A stretch of 52,960 bases of DNA, taken from an uncultured Pseudomonadota bacterium (lineage in GTDB: Bacteria > Myxococcota_A > UBA796 > SXON01). Under the pieces are notes generated by a model. That model saw nothing but the letters and a program-made list of their open reading frames with translations, had not been told where the DNA came from and searched no databases. Positions 16,872 to 23,869 of this stretch are shown one piece after another. Location: the NCBI GenBank assembly GCA_903891165.1, contig CAITDR010000185.1, forward strand, positions 1 through 52,960, written 5' to 3'. A program made the translations under genes and the position numbers. Every line of letters begins with the position of its first letter. The stretch's first letter is position 1.

Positions 16872-17198
16872 GTGAAGTCTCGTCCCGCCTGCGCCGGTCT
16901 TTGGAATACGCCGATGGTCCATGTCAATGGGGACCTGACCACCTGCTGTCTGGATGAGGGGCTTGTCAACCGTCTGGGCAATGTGCTGGAGACACCGTTG
17001 GCGGAGCTGTGGAACGGTCCGGTGCTACACCGCTGGCGGGTTGCCCAGGCGGAAGGGCGCTTTGCGGAGAGCGGCCCCTACTGCAATACGTGCAATTGGC
17101 AGAGTGCGGGGGCTCTTTCCGATGCTGAGCTGGAGGACTATCTTGTGAAAAAGGCGGAGCTAAAAGCGCTTGGGCGCCACCGCGAGAGGAGGAGCTGA
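16872..17198 (+). CDS. Stand-alone SPASM-domain protein
   Basis: 108 residues from a GTG with GGGAG close upstream. The pattern is that of the C-terminal SPASM domain of radical SAM enzymes: C-x-GLWNTPMVHVNGDLTTCC, RLGNV, LAELWNG and a final GPYCNTCNW. Such domains hold auxiliary 4Fe-4S clusters and bind peptide substrates. No radical SAM core (CxxxCxxC) is present in frame or nearby, so it is either a degenerate remnant or a separate accessory protein. It overlaps the ABC ATPase by one base (TGATG) and starts 43 bases from the divergent DapF-like gene. Confidence 0.65.
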   Translation: MKSRPACAGLWNTPMVHVNGDLTTCCLDEGLVNRLGNVLETPLAELWNGPVLHRWRVAQAEGRFAESGPYCNTCNWQSAGALSDAELEDYLVKKAELKALGRHRERRS

Positions 17199-18133
17199 TG
17201 CCTGCGGCGATCCATACGGAGAAGCTGGGGAAAACCTACCTGACCGGCTTCTGGAGGCGACCCTTTTTGGGGCTGGAAGATCTGAACCTGGACGTGCCGG
17301 AGGGCACCACCTTCGGCTTTGTTGGGCCAAACGGGGCCGGAAAGACCACCACCATCAAGATCCTCATGGGCCTTCAGGCCTCGACCACGGGAAAGGCCTG
17401 GATCCACGGGGTACAGGTTCCGGAGCCGGCCAGTCGGAAGAAAGTCGGTTTTCTTCCTGAGCGGCCCTATTTCTATGAATACCTGACCGCCTATGAATTC
17501 CTCGCCTTTTATGCCAACTTGAGCGAGCTGCCCACCGCAGGGCGCGACGCACGGATCCGCAAGCTCCTGGAACGGGTGGAGCTGGGACGCTTTGCCGATA
17601 TTCCCCTCGGGAAATTCTCAAAAGGAATGATGCAGCGTGCAGGGCTGGCGCAGGCGATGATCGCCGACCCGGAGATGCTGGTGCTGGACGAGCCCATGAG
17701 CGGGCTGGACCCGATGGGCCGGGTATTGGTGCGGGACATCATCCTGGAGGAGAAAAAACGAGGAAAGACTGTTTTTTTCTCCAGTCACATCCTCTCGGAC
17801 ATCGAGGCTGTTTGTGACCGGGTGGCCATCGTGGTGGGCGGGCGCCTGCGTGGGCAGGGGACTCTCTCTGAGCTGGTGGGCCATACGGTGGAGTGGGTAG
17901 ATTGTAGTGTGGACTATCCCGGGGATCTACCTGGACTTCAGCAGCGTGATGGTGGTCGGGCCCATCTGCGCTTGCAGCCGGATCAGGTGGACGCGGTCCT
18001 GGATCAGGTTCGCGCGGGTGGGGGCAGAATTATTACGGTAGTACCAAAACAAAAGACCCTGGAGCAGGTTCTGTTGAGTGAGGTGGAGCAGGCGCGTCCG
18101 CTGGAGTCGCGGCGTATGGGGGTACTGGCATGA
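17198..18133 (+). CDS. ABC transporter ATP-binding protein (ABC-2 type exporter)
   Basis: 311 residues; AGGAGG precedes the ATG. One nucleotide-binding domain has Walker A GPNGAGKTTT, Q-loop region FLPERPYFYE, signature FSKGMMQRAGLAQAM (variant of LSGGQ), Walker B MLVLDEPMSGLD and the H-loop SSHILSD. The C-terminal about 90 residues form a regulatory extension. The FSKGM signature is typical of exporters of the NatA/CcmA-like group. It pairs with the permease at 18130, with which it overlaps by four bases. Substrate is unknown. Confidence 0.92.
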   Translation: MPAAIHTEKLGKTYLTGFWRRPFLGLEDLNLDVPEGTTFGFVGPNGAGKTTTIKILMGLQASTTGKAWIHGVQVPEPASRKKVGFLPERPYFYEYLTAYEFLAFYANLSELPTAGRDARIRKLLERVELGRFADIPLGKFSKGMMQRAGLAQAMIADPEMLVLDEPMSGLDPMGRVLVRDIILEEKKRGKTVFFSSHILSDIEAVCDRVAIVVGGRLRGQGTLSELVGHTVEWVDCSVDYPGDLPGLQQRDGGRAHLRLQPDQVDAVLDQVRAGGGRIITVVPKQKTLEQVLLSEVEQARPLESRRMGVLA

Positions 18134-18897
18134 GTCGGATCTGGGCGGTGGCCACCAACACTCTGCGTGAGGCGGTGCGGGATCGGATCCTGCACTCCAT
18201 CCTGTTTTTTGCGGCGATCCTCCTCTTTTTGTCGCTGGCCATGAAGGAGCTGACCATCGGCGACTCCGACAAGGTGGTGCGTGGGGTGGCGCTGGGCGGG
18301 ATCTCCGCCGTTGCGGCGATCATCGCCATCTTTTTGGGGGTGGGGCTGGTCTACAAAGAGATCGAACGGCGTACCGTCTACACGCTCGCTGCAAAGCCGA
18401 TTTCCCGTTGGATGCTGTTGTTGGGAAAGTACCTTGGGTTGTGGTTGACACTTCTTGTAGAAGTTGGGTTTTTGACTCTGCTGTATACTCTTGTCATCAG
18501 CACGCAGCAGGGCCTGCCTGGGGTCGGCGTGTACATTGCGGTCGCGATGTTGATGATGGAGCTGACGCTGTTGACCGCTTGGTGTACACTCTTCTCTACC
18601 TTCTGTGCGCCCACCACGGCTGCTGCTTACTCGATCTGTATCTATGTGATCGGGCATTTTGCAGATGATCTCTATCTTTTTGGAAGCCGTGCTGAGGATC
18701 CAGGTGCGAAGGCAATGATGCTCGGCTTGTACCGGGTGCTGCCCAACCTGGAGATTTTTAACGTTCGTACCGAGGCGGTACACGGTGTTGCTATCCCCGC
18801 CTCGGAGCTGGCCTATGCGGCCGCCTATGGTCTGACGTATTCGGCAGCGGTGCTTTTTGTGGCGATGATGGTCTTTGAACGTCGGGACTTCAAGTGA
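18130..18897 (+). CDS. ABC-2 type transporter permease
   Basis: 255 residues with six predicted membrane helices: about 20-40, 56-77 and 101-125, then 130-155, 165-185 and 225-248. The N-terminus ATNTLREAVRDRILH is the amphipathic coupling helix typical of this permease class (NosY-like). It would form a homodimer with the preceding ATPase. The start ATG overlaps the ATPase stop (ATGA), and the stop overlaps the aminotransferase GTG start (GTGA), so stoichiometric translation is likely. Confidence 0.85.
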   Translation: MSRIWAVATNTLREAVRDRILHSILFFAAILLFLSLAMKELTIGDSDKVVRGVALGGISAVAAIIAIFLGVGLVYKEIERRTVYTLAAKPISRWMLLLGKYLGLWLTLLVEVGFLTLLYTLVISTQQGLPGVGVYIAVAMLMMELTLLTAWCTLFSTFCAPTTAAAYSICIYVIGHFADDLYLFGSRAEDPGAKAMMLGLYRVLPNLEIFNVRTEAVHGVAIPASELAYAAAYGLTYSAAVLFVAMMVFERRDFK

Positions 18898-19949
18898 TTC
18901 GGATGGCCGATCTGGCCCTTCGACACAAGAGAATGGGTGCCGCCATCGAGACCGCAGTCCTGGAGCAGCTTCGGTCGGGGCGCTATGTGGGCGGGCCGAC
19001 GGTGGAGGAGGCCCAGCGGCAGCTTGCGAAACACTTCGGTTGGGGCTTTGGGGTGGGCGTCAACTCGGGGACGGATGCGCTGATCTACGCCTTGCTGGCG
19101 CTGGATCTCCCGCCGGGATCAGAGGTGATCGTTCCGGCTGTGACCTTTTTTGCGACAGCCGGTGCGGTGTTGCGGGCGGGCTTGGTGCCGGTGGTGGCCG
19201 ATGTACGCTCCGATCTGCCGCTGCTGGACCCGCGGCGGCTGCCCATCCGGGCGGCGACCCGGGCGGTGATCGCGGTTCATCTCTACGGAGAGGAATGTCC
19301 GTTGCCGGGGATCGATCTGCCGGTGGTGGACGACAGCGCCCAGTGTGCAGGGGCGGATCCTCAGCCGCGAACGGGGCAGATTGCCGCCGTCAGCTTCTAC
19401 CCGACCAAGACCCTGGGCGCGGCCGGAGACGGGGGCATGGTGTTTACGGATCAGGCTGCGGTGGCCGAGCGCCTGCGACGGCTCAGCCACCACGGAATGT
19501 CCACGCCCTACCTGCATGATCGCGTGGGCAGCCAGGTGGGTGCGAATTCGCGGCTGGACGCACTTCAGGCCGCAGTACTGCTGGCGCAGCTCCCGGATCT
19601 GCCCGCACGGGTGACGGCACGCCGTCGTCATGCGCAGATCTATGATGTAGAGCTACCATGCTGGGTACGCCGTCTTCCCAGAAGTCCGGGGCATCCGGTT
19701 CACCAGTATGTGGTGCGGGTGCCGTCGCGGGATCGGCTGCGCGAAAAACTGGCAGAAGCGGGCATTGAAACCGCGATCTACTATCCCATCCCCCTCTCCC
19801 GGCAGCCCGCACTAACGGGACTGCCCCACGCCGAGACCCCCTGCGCCGATGCTTTTTGTGCGGAGAGCCTGGCCGTCCCGGTCCATGAAGGCTTGACGGG
19901 TCAAGAGTTAGAGCGGGTTGTAGCTACCTTTCGGAGCTTTTCTCTATGA
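18894..19949 (+). CDS. DegT/DnrJ/EryC1/StrS-family aminotransferase
   Basis: 351 residues from a GTG overlapping the permease stop. It has the fold-type I PLP pattern of sugar aminotransferases: GVNSGTDALIYALLAL (phosphate-binding turn), VIVPAVTFFATAGA, VVDDSAQCAGA, and the PLP lysine in VSFYPTKTLGAAGDGGM (Lys about 167). HQYVVRVPSRDRLREKL and AIYYPIPLSRQPAL are the usual C-terminal lobe landmarks. Members transaminate 3- or 4-keto nucleotide sugars for glycans and secondary metabolites. No other nucleotide-sugar enzyme is near, so the product is unknown; the neighbouring ABC exporter may handle a related glycan or lipid. Confidence 0.9.
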   Translation: MIRMADLALRHKRMGAAIETAVLEQLRSGRYVGGPTVEEAQRQLAKHFGWGFGVGVNSGTDALIYALLALDLPPGSEVIVPAVTFFATAGAVLRAGLVPVVADVRSDLPLLDPRRLPIRAATRAVIAVHLYGEECPLPGIDLPVVDDSAQCAGADPQPRTGQIAAVSFYPTKTLGAAGDGGMVFTDQAAVAERLRRLSHHGMSTPYLHDRVGSQVGANSRLDALQAAVLLAQLPDLPARVTARRRHAQIYDVELPCWVRRLPRSPGHPVHQYVVRVPSRDRLREKLAEAGIETAIYYPIPLSRQPALTGLPHAETPCADAFCAESLAVPVHEGLTGQELERVVATFRSFSL

Positions 19950-20782
19950 ATCCCCTGTACGTCTTCTGTCTGGTCTATGCGGGGATCTTTGGGGTATGTC
20001 TGGGTTCATTTATGAACGTGTGCATCGCGCGGATGCCTGAGGACCGCTCGGTGGTACACCCGCGCTCGGCCTGCCCGCGTTGCGGGACGCCCATCGCTGC
20101 CTATGACAACGTCCCGGTGTTGGCCTGGTTCTGGCTGGGGGGGCGCTGTAGAGCCTGCAAGGGGGAGATCTCCGCCTTGTACCCGGTGATCGAGGCCCTG
20201 TTTGGGGTGCTGACCGTGCTCCTGTTCCGGCGGGTGATCCCGGATGTGGCGCTGCTTGATGGTGGCCACGTTGCGGCTTTCTTCTGGTATCTGTACCTGC
20301 TTTTTGCCCTGGTGGCGCTGAGCTTTATCGATCTGAAGCACTACATCATTCCCGACCCCTTTTCGATCTACGCGGTACCCGTGGGGGTGGGAGGGGCCGC
20401 GCTGGTGACCTACCTGGGCTACCCGGATGCACCCACCTGGCAGCAGTCGGTGGTGGGCGCGCTGATCGGGGGAGGGCTCTTGTTGCCGATCATGGGGGGC
20501 TACTACCTGATCCGAAAGGAGCAGGGGATGGGCTGGGGCGACCCGAAGTTACTGGCGCTGATCGGGAGCTATTTTGGTGCGCTCCCCGCAATGCCCGTCG
20601 TGATCCTGGTGGGTTCGGTCACCGGCTCCATCGTGGGGGTGCTCGCGGCGCTGATCGGACGTAAAGGACTGCGGTTGCAGGTACCTTTTGGGCCTTTTTT
20701 GGTCGCGGGGGCGCTGCTGTGGCTCTTCTGGGGGCCGATGTTGGAGACGCGGATCGTACCCAGGTTGTATGGGTTGGATTGA
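19946..20782 (+). CDS. Type IV prepilin peptidase (A24 family)
   Basis: 278 residues, overlapping the aminotransferase by ATGA. The cytoplasmic zinc-binding loop has CPRCG and CRAC cysteine pairs (about residues 45-76). The two aspartates of the aspartic protease are in FIDLKHYIIPD and in the GxGD motif GWGDPKLLALIG. Eight hydrophobic helices are visible. The enzyme cleaves leader peptides of type IV or type II secretion pseudopilins and usually N-methylates them. It is full-length PilD-like rather than the short TadV/CpaA type, so it may serve another type IV system, but it is the only peptidase in the window that could process the Flp pilins at 40 kb. Confidence 0.92.
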   Translation: MNPLYVFCLVYAGIFGVCLGSFMNVCIARMPEDRSVVHPRSACPRCGTPIAAYDNVPVLAWFWLGGRCRACKGEISALYPVIEALFGVLTVLLFRRVIPDVALLDGGHVAAFFWYLYLLFALVALSFIDLKHYIIPDPFSIYAVPVGVGGAALVTYLGYPDAPTWQQSVVGALIGGGLLLPIMGGYYLIRKEQGMGWGDPKLLALIGSYFGALPAMPVVILVGSVTGSIVGVLAALIGRKGLRLQVPFGPFLVAGALLWLFWGPMLETRIVPRLYGLD

Positions 20783-20792
20783 GGAGCGGGGG

Positions 20793-21521
20793 CTACACTT
20801 CTCCCGGCATCCGCTGGTTTTCGATGCCCAGCTCCTGCTCGATGGTCTGCTCCAACCAGCGGGCATGTTGGACGCTCGGCATCAGCGGGCTGACCCGGTG
20901 CAGCTCGCCGTTGCGGTCCGCCGCCATCACCCGCCAGCGTGGCTGCTTGTTTACCCGGATCGAAGAGCACTTCACAAAGAGCTGGTGCAGGGATTTCTGA
21001 GGAAGATCGATGGCTCCTGGCCACCAGAGGGGTCCATGGCGCACCCGGAACCAGCCTCCCCCCAGGTCATAGGTCGTTTGATTTACAAACGTACAAGCCC
21101 CCCAGTAGAGGAGGAACATACCGGCGGTCCAGTGGATGAGGAGGAAGGGCGGCGGTCCTTTGGTAAACAGAAAGGCCATGGTACTGCTACCGGCAAAAAT
21201 GAGACCGAGCGCAAGGTAAAACAGCGCTTCCAGGCCCCACCAGCGGTAGACCAGTCGCATGCGCCCCGGCTCCCCTTCCACCGTCCAGCCCTCGGGCTTC
21301 ACCACCGGCAGTCGTGCAGCCTGGGGAGAAGCCACCGGAAACAGGCGGTCACAGCTACGGCAGGAGGCCACCCCACCCTGCAGGTCGGCAGCTCGGTAAG
21401 GGGTTCCACACTGGGGGCAGCTAAGCGGGCTGGGGAAGGGAGGCAGAAGGGCTCCGGGGTGGGGAAAAGATAACGCAGCCCAGGAGTGGTGTGCGATGTG
21501 ACCGTGTCTCCGTCGGAACAT
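20793..21521 (-). CDS. Zinc-ribbon membrane protein, unknown function
   Basis: 242 residues. A zinc ribbon near the N-terminus (CPQCG ... CRSCD, about residues 35-58) is followed by two hydrophobic helices (about 100-120 and 126-147) and a C-terminal basic domain of about 90 residues. The start is uncertain. The ATG at 21521 has no good Shine-Dalgarno and lies only 16 bases from the divergent antitoxin-like start. No other ATG, GTG or TTG lies in frame before the first Cys pair. Possible role in membrane quality control or lipid binding is speculation. Confidence 0.55.
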   Translation of the reverse strand: MFRRRHGHIAHHSWAALSFPHPGALLPPFPSPLSCPQCGTPYRAADLQGGVASCRSCDRLFPVASPQAARLPVVKPEGWTVEGEPGRMRLVYRWWGLEALFYLALGLIFAGSSTMAFLFTKGPPPFLLIHWTAGMFLLYWGACTFVNQTTYDLGGGWFRVRHGPLWWPGAIDLPQKSLHQLFVKCSSIRVNKQPRWRVMAADRNGELHRVSPLMPSVQHARWLEQTIEQELGIENQRMPGEV

Positions 21522-21537
21522 GGGTTAGTCACAGCGG

Positions 21538-21738
21538 ATGCCAGCACCGGGTAACCTCGCCGATCCCGACTATGAGCCTTCCGATGAAGACATCGCGGGC
21601 TTGATGCGCAGCGCGTTCGGCGGGCTGAAGGAGGCGCGGGAGAAGAGCCTTGTAGAGATGCGTGATCGTATCAAGTTGCGCCAAACTGAGATCCGAAACC
21701 AGTTTCGCCTTCACAGGCAGGGACTTGATAAGTCTTGA
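21538..21738 (+). CDS. Small antitoxin-like protein paired with a truncated zeta toxin
   Basis: 66 residues, highly charged and helical (YEPSDEDIAGLMRSAFGGLK, then KLRQTEIRNQFRLHR). It overlaps the following zeta-toxin-like frame by TTGA, the classical antitoxin-first arrangement. Small proteins of this size upstream of zeta-type kinases are usually antitoxins. I do not recognise the specific family, and it is not the epsilon type. If ATG 21538 is wrong, ATG 21604 is an alternative. Since the toxin is broken, the gene may be drifting. Confidence 0.5.
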   Translation: MPAPGNLADPDYEPSDEDIAGLMRSAFGGLKEAREKSLVEMRDRIKLRQTEIRNQFRLHRQGLDKS

Positions 21739-22052
21739 GGCCCGTCCTGTTGGTGATTGCGGGGCCGAACGGATCCGGTAAGACGACGGTGACTGTTCGC
21801 CTACGGGCCGACCACTGGAGCGAAGGGGTAGAGTATCTGAATCCTGATGATGTGGCGCGCGACCGCTTCGGGGACTGGAACAATGCAGAGGCTGTCCGTC
21901 AGGCCGTCCTTTGGACACAGGTTCGCCGCGAAGAACTTCTGAAGCAGCGCGCGGGCATGGCAGTAGCCCCCTATCCCAACATACTACGCAACATCCACGC
22001 CGTCTTTTCATGGACGGTCAGGCGCTGGGTCAGGACGTCCGCGCTCACCTGA
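21735..22052 (+). pseudogene. Zeta-toxin family kinase, truncated at its 3' end
   Basis: The frame starts at a TTG overlapping the antitoxin stop. It shows the N-terminal zeta signature: VIAGPNGSGKTTVTVRL (Walker A), EYLNPDDVARDRFGDW, then RREELLKQRAGMA. In intact relatives that helix runs into a FETV strand and another 100 or more residues. Here homology stops near base 21962, and the frame continues as unrelated sequence antisense to the 3' end of dps. None of the three frames resumes the toxin. A deletion or recombination has joined the toxin to the dps tail, removing the UDP-sugar-binding and catalytic residues. An active toxin is unlikely. Confidence 0.7.
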
Positions 22053-22438
22053 TCCTGAGCCTTCTCGGCCAAAGGAAGGATGGCGCGTGCGGTGCGGATC
22101 ACCGCCTCGTGACCGGCCAGTAGCTCGCGGAGCATGGCCTGGGCTTCGGGAACCCCGTCCGAGTCGGCGATGCTGGTGAAGGACTTCAGGGTTGTGTAGC
22201 TTCCCGGCGCAAACTCCCCCAGTGAACGGATACGTTCGGCGATGATGTCGAGCGCATTCCACAGCTCAGTGTACTGCCCCATAAACATCAGGTGCAGGGT
22301 CTGGAATTGAGGACCGGTCACGTTCCAATGAAAACCGTGGGTCTTCAGGTAGAGCGCATAAGAATCCGCCAACAGGCGGCAGAGGCCAAGGGCCACTTCT
22401 TTACGAGCCGGATCAGGAATGCCGATGTCGATGGTCAT
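21971..22438 (-). CDS. dps: Dps family ferritin-like DNA-protection protein
   Basis: 155 residues from the ATG at 22438, with GAGGA seven bases upstream; a TTG just before it is less likely. The ferroxidase signature KTHGFHWNVTGPQF is present, followed by H and D/E positions in LMFMGQYTELWNALDIIAERI (dimer-interface iron site). Dps forms 12-mers that oxidise Fe2+ with H2O2, storing iron and preventing Fenton damage. It follows ahpD on the same strand but across a terminator hairpin, so it may have its own promoter. Confidence 0.93.
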   Translation of the reverse strand: MTIDIGIPDPARKEVALGLCRLLADSYALYLKTHGFHWNVTGPQFQTLHLMFMGQYTELWNALDIIAERIRSLGEFAPGSYTTLKSFTSIADSDGVPEAQAMLRELLAGHEAVIRTARAILPLAEKAQDQVSADVLTQRLTVHEKTAWMLRSMLG

Positions 22439-22477
22439 CAAAATATCCTCGAAAAAAGAAGATAATCACCGTGTGTG

Positions 22478-22488
22478 GATAGTCTATC
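22478..22488 (-). promoter_or_regulatory. Short palindrome in dps leader
   Basis: GATAG-T-CTATC is a perfect 5-bp inverted repeat 40 bases upstream of the dps start codon. It lies between the upstream terminator and the ribosome-binding site, where an operator would sit. No matching copy was seen elsewhere in the window. Confidence 0.3.
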
Positions 22489-22491
22489 ACC

Positions 22492-22525
22492 AAAAGGGGG
22501 GGATGGTCTGACGCCCATCCCCCCC
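22492..22525 (-). terminator. Terminator-like hairpin between ahpD and dps
   Basis: Read on the minus strand, GGGGGGGATGG pairs perfectly over 11 bp with CCATCCCCCCC around an 8-base loop and is followed by TTTT. It directly follows the ahpD stop and should end or attenuate the ahpCD transcript. Confidence 0.75.
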
Positions 22526-22533
22526 CGGAGTGT

Positions 22534-23055
22534 TCAGCGCGCATCCAGCGCCACTGCCACCCCGCGCATGGTTGCGGCGATACGCACCGCATCCAAGACG
22601 TGATCTTCGGTCAGAGCCGCGGCCAACACTGCCTCTTCATGGCTACGCACACAAACCTCGCAGCCGTTGATCGTGCTCACCGCCAAGCAGATCAGCTCAA
22701 AATCCGCTTTGCTCCCGGCGGGACGCACCAGACGGTTCATCCGCAGGCGCGCCGGACGCTGGCTGTAGCCGGGTTTGCCCACAAAGTGGCGGAAGCGGTA
22801 GAAGACGTTGTTCATCGCCATCAAAGCCGCAGCTGCCTGCGCATCTTCCAGCACCTCCGGCCCGACCTCGGCCGAGGCTGCGGCCCGTACCGCATCCTTC
22901 AACGGAGCGGAGCCGGTGGTGATCGCACAGGCCAGGGCCACCCCCCAGCGCTGAGCCGGGCTGAGGGTGCCGGGCTCCAGGACCGCGGTCAGATTCAGGG
23001 CGAGGTCACGCGCCGGAGCCGGAATCTCGGCCTTTAAGGCAAGGATAGTTTCCAT
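22534..23055 (-). CDS. ahpD: Alkyl hydroperoxide reductase AhpD-like protein
   Basis: 173 residues, all alpha-helical carboxymuconolactone decarboxylase/AhpD fold. The catalytic motif is NGCEVCVRSHE (Cys-x2-Cys with nearby His and Glu). AhpD passes electrons to AhpC, in mycobacteria from dihydrolipoamide-linked enzymes. It overlaps ahpC by one base (TGATG), so it is clearly its partner. No AhpF is nearby, consistent with this AhpD serving as reductant carrier. Confidence 0.93.
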   Translation of the reverse strand: METILALKAEIPAPARDLALNLTAVLEPGTLSPAQRWGVALACAITTGSAPLKDAVRAAASAEVGPEVLEDAQAAAALMAMNNVFYRFRHFVGKPGYSQRPARLRMNRLVRPAGSKADFELICLAVSTINGCEVCVRSHEEAVLAAALTEDHVLDAVRIAATMRGVAVALDAR

Positions 23056-23600
23056 CAGGATGCCCCTCCACTCAATGTCGCCTCGCCCTTCTTCCAGTTG
23101 CAGGGACAGAGCTCGCCGGTCTGGAGTGCATCCAGGACACGGAGCACCTCGGGAACCGAGCGGCCCACATCCAGATCATTGACGTTCACCCAGCGGATGA
23201 CGCCCTCGGGATCCACAATAAAGGTGGCGCGGAGGCAGACCCCCGCCTCCTTGTGGAGGATGCCCAGACTCGCCGAAAGCTCGCGTTTGATGTCCGCAAG
23301 CATGGGAAAGGGCAGCTCCTTCAGATCCGGGTGCTGGTTACGCCAAGCCAGGTGGACGAAGTGGCTGTCGGTGGAGAGACCGAGGAGCTGGGTATCGCGG
23401 TCCAGAAAATCCTGGTTTTTCTTTCCGAACTCGGCGATTTCGGTGGGGCAGATGAAGGTGAAGTCCATGGGCCAGGCAAAGAGCACCAGCCAGGAGCCGG
23501 GATAGCTTTTTTCATGGATGGTGGCGAATTCTTTACCAGACTCACGGCTGACGACGGAGGTGAGAGAGAAGGAGGGGAGACGATCGCCGATGGTCAACAT
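23055..23600 (-). CDS. ahpC: Peroxiredoxin AhpC
   Basis: 181 residues. The peroxidatic cysteine is Cys51 in DFTFICPTEI, and the resolving region is LCPCNWKKG near the C-terminus. The protein reduces H2O2, organic peroxides and peroxynitrite. GGAG sits six bases before the ATG. The promoter upstream is of the sigma-54 type and faces an enhancer-binding regulator transcribed divergently. The first gene of ahpC-ahpD. Confidence 0.95.
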   Translation of the reverse strand: MLTIGDRLPSFSLTSVVSRESGKEFATIHEKSYPGSWLVLFAWPMDFTFICPTEIAEFGKKNQDFLDRDTQLLGLSTDSHFVHLAWRNQHPDLKELPFPMLADIKRELSASLGILHKEAGVCLRATFIVDPEGVIRWVNVNDLDVGRSVPEVLRVLDALQTGELCPCNWKKGEATLSGGAS

Positions 23601-23646
23601 GGGGGACTCCAGCTCCGGGGGTTTGACCGGAGGATGCCCTCACCTA

Positions 23647-23662
23647 AGCAAAGAGCGTGCCA
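23647..23662 (-). promoter_or_regulatory. Sigma-54 promoter of ahpC-ahpD
   Basis: On the minus strand, TGGCACG (23662-23656), four bases, TTGCT (23651-23647) matches the -24/-12 consensus TGGCACG-N4-TTGC exactly. Transcription would start near 23637, giving a leader of about 37 bases before the ahpC ATG. Such promoters need an AAA+ enhancer-binding protein, and one is encoded divergently. Confidence 0.85.
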
Positions 23663-23734
23663 ACTTTTTTGGAGATGAGTTCCTGGCGAAAGAAGATGTT
23701 TTTTGGGATATGGCTTCTGCGGCCTCTTCGGATG

Positions 23735-23750
23735 CAACGAAAAATCGGTG
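23735..23750. promoter_or_regulatory. Palindromic enhancer site 1
   Basis: CAACGA-AAAA-TCGGTG has one mismatch to the shared consensus CACCGA-N4-TCGGTG. It is the copy nearest the ahpC promoter, about 100 bp upstream of its predicted start point. Confidence 0.65.
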
Positions 23751-23757
23751 TGCCGCC

Positions 23758-23773
23758 CACCGAAGTATCGGTG
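23758..23773. promoter_or_regulatory. Palindromic enhancer site 2
   Basis: CACCGA-AGTA-TCGGTG, a perfect 6-bp dyad, begins 23 bp from site 1. Confidence 0.75.
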
Positions 23774-23776
23774 ATA

Positions 23777-23792
23777 CACCGAAAAATCGGTG
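23777..23792. promoter_or_regulatory. Palindromic enhancer site 3
   Basis: CACCGA-AAAA-TCGGTG, extending to a perfect 18-base dyad ACACCGA-AAAA-TCGGTGT, begins 19 bp from site 2. An extra half-site TCGGTG lies at 23796-23801. Confidence 0.75.
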
Positions 23793-23839
23793 TCATCGGT
23801 GCTGGGCGCCCCAGAGCGCCGGTGGTCCACCTCTGGACA

Positions 23840-23855
23840 CACCGACTCATCGGTG
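23840..23855. promoter_or_regulatory. Palindromic enhancer site 4
   Basis: CACCGA-CTCA-TCGGTG is a perfect dyad 63 bp (about six helical turns) from site 3. It lies only 14 bases before the start codon of the regulator gene, so occupancy could also repress that gene. Confidence 0.7.
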
Positions 23856-23869
23856 CTACCTCTGAGGAC

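Noticed and set aside
23735..23855. Short repeats resembling a CRISPR array
   Set aside because: Units are 16-base dyads with irregular spacing of 23, 19 and 63 bp and no spacers of uniform length; they fit regulator sites.
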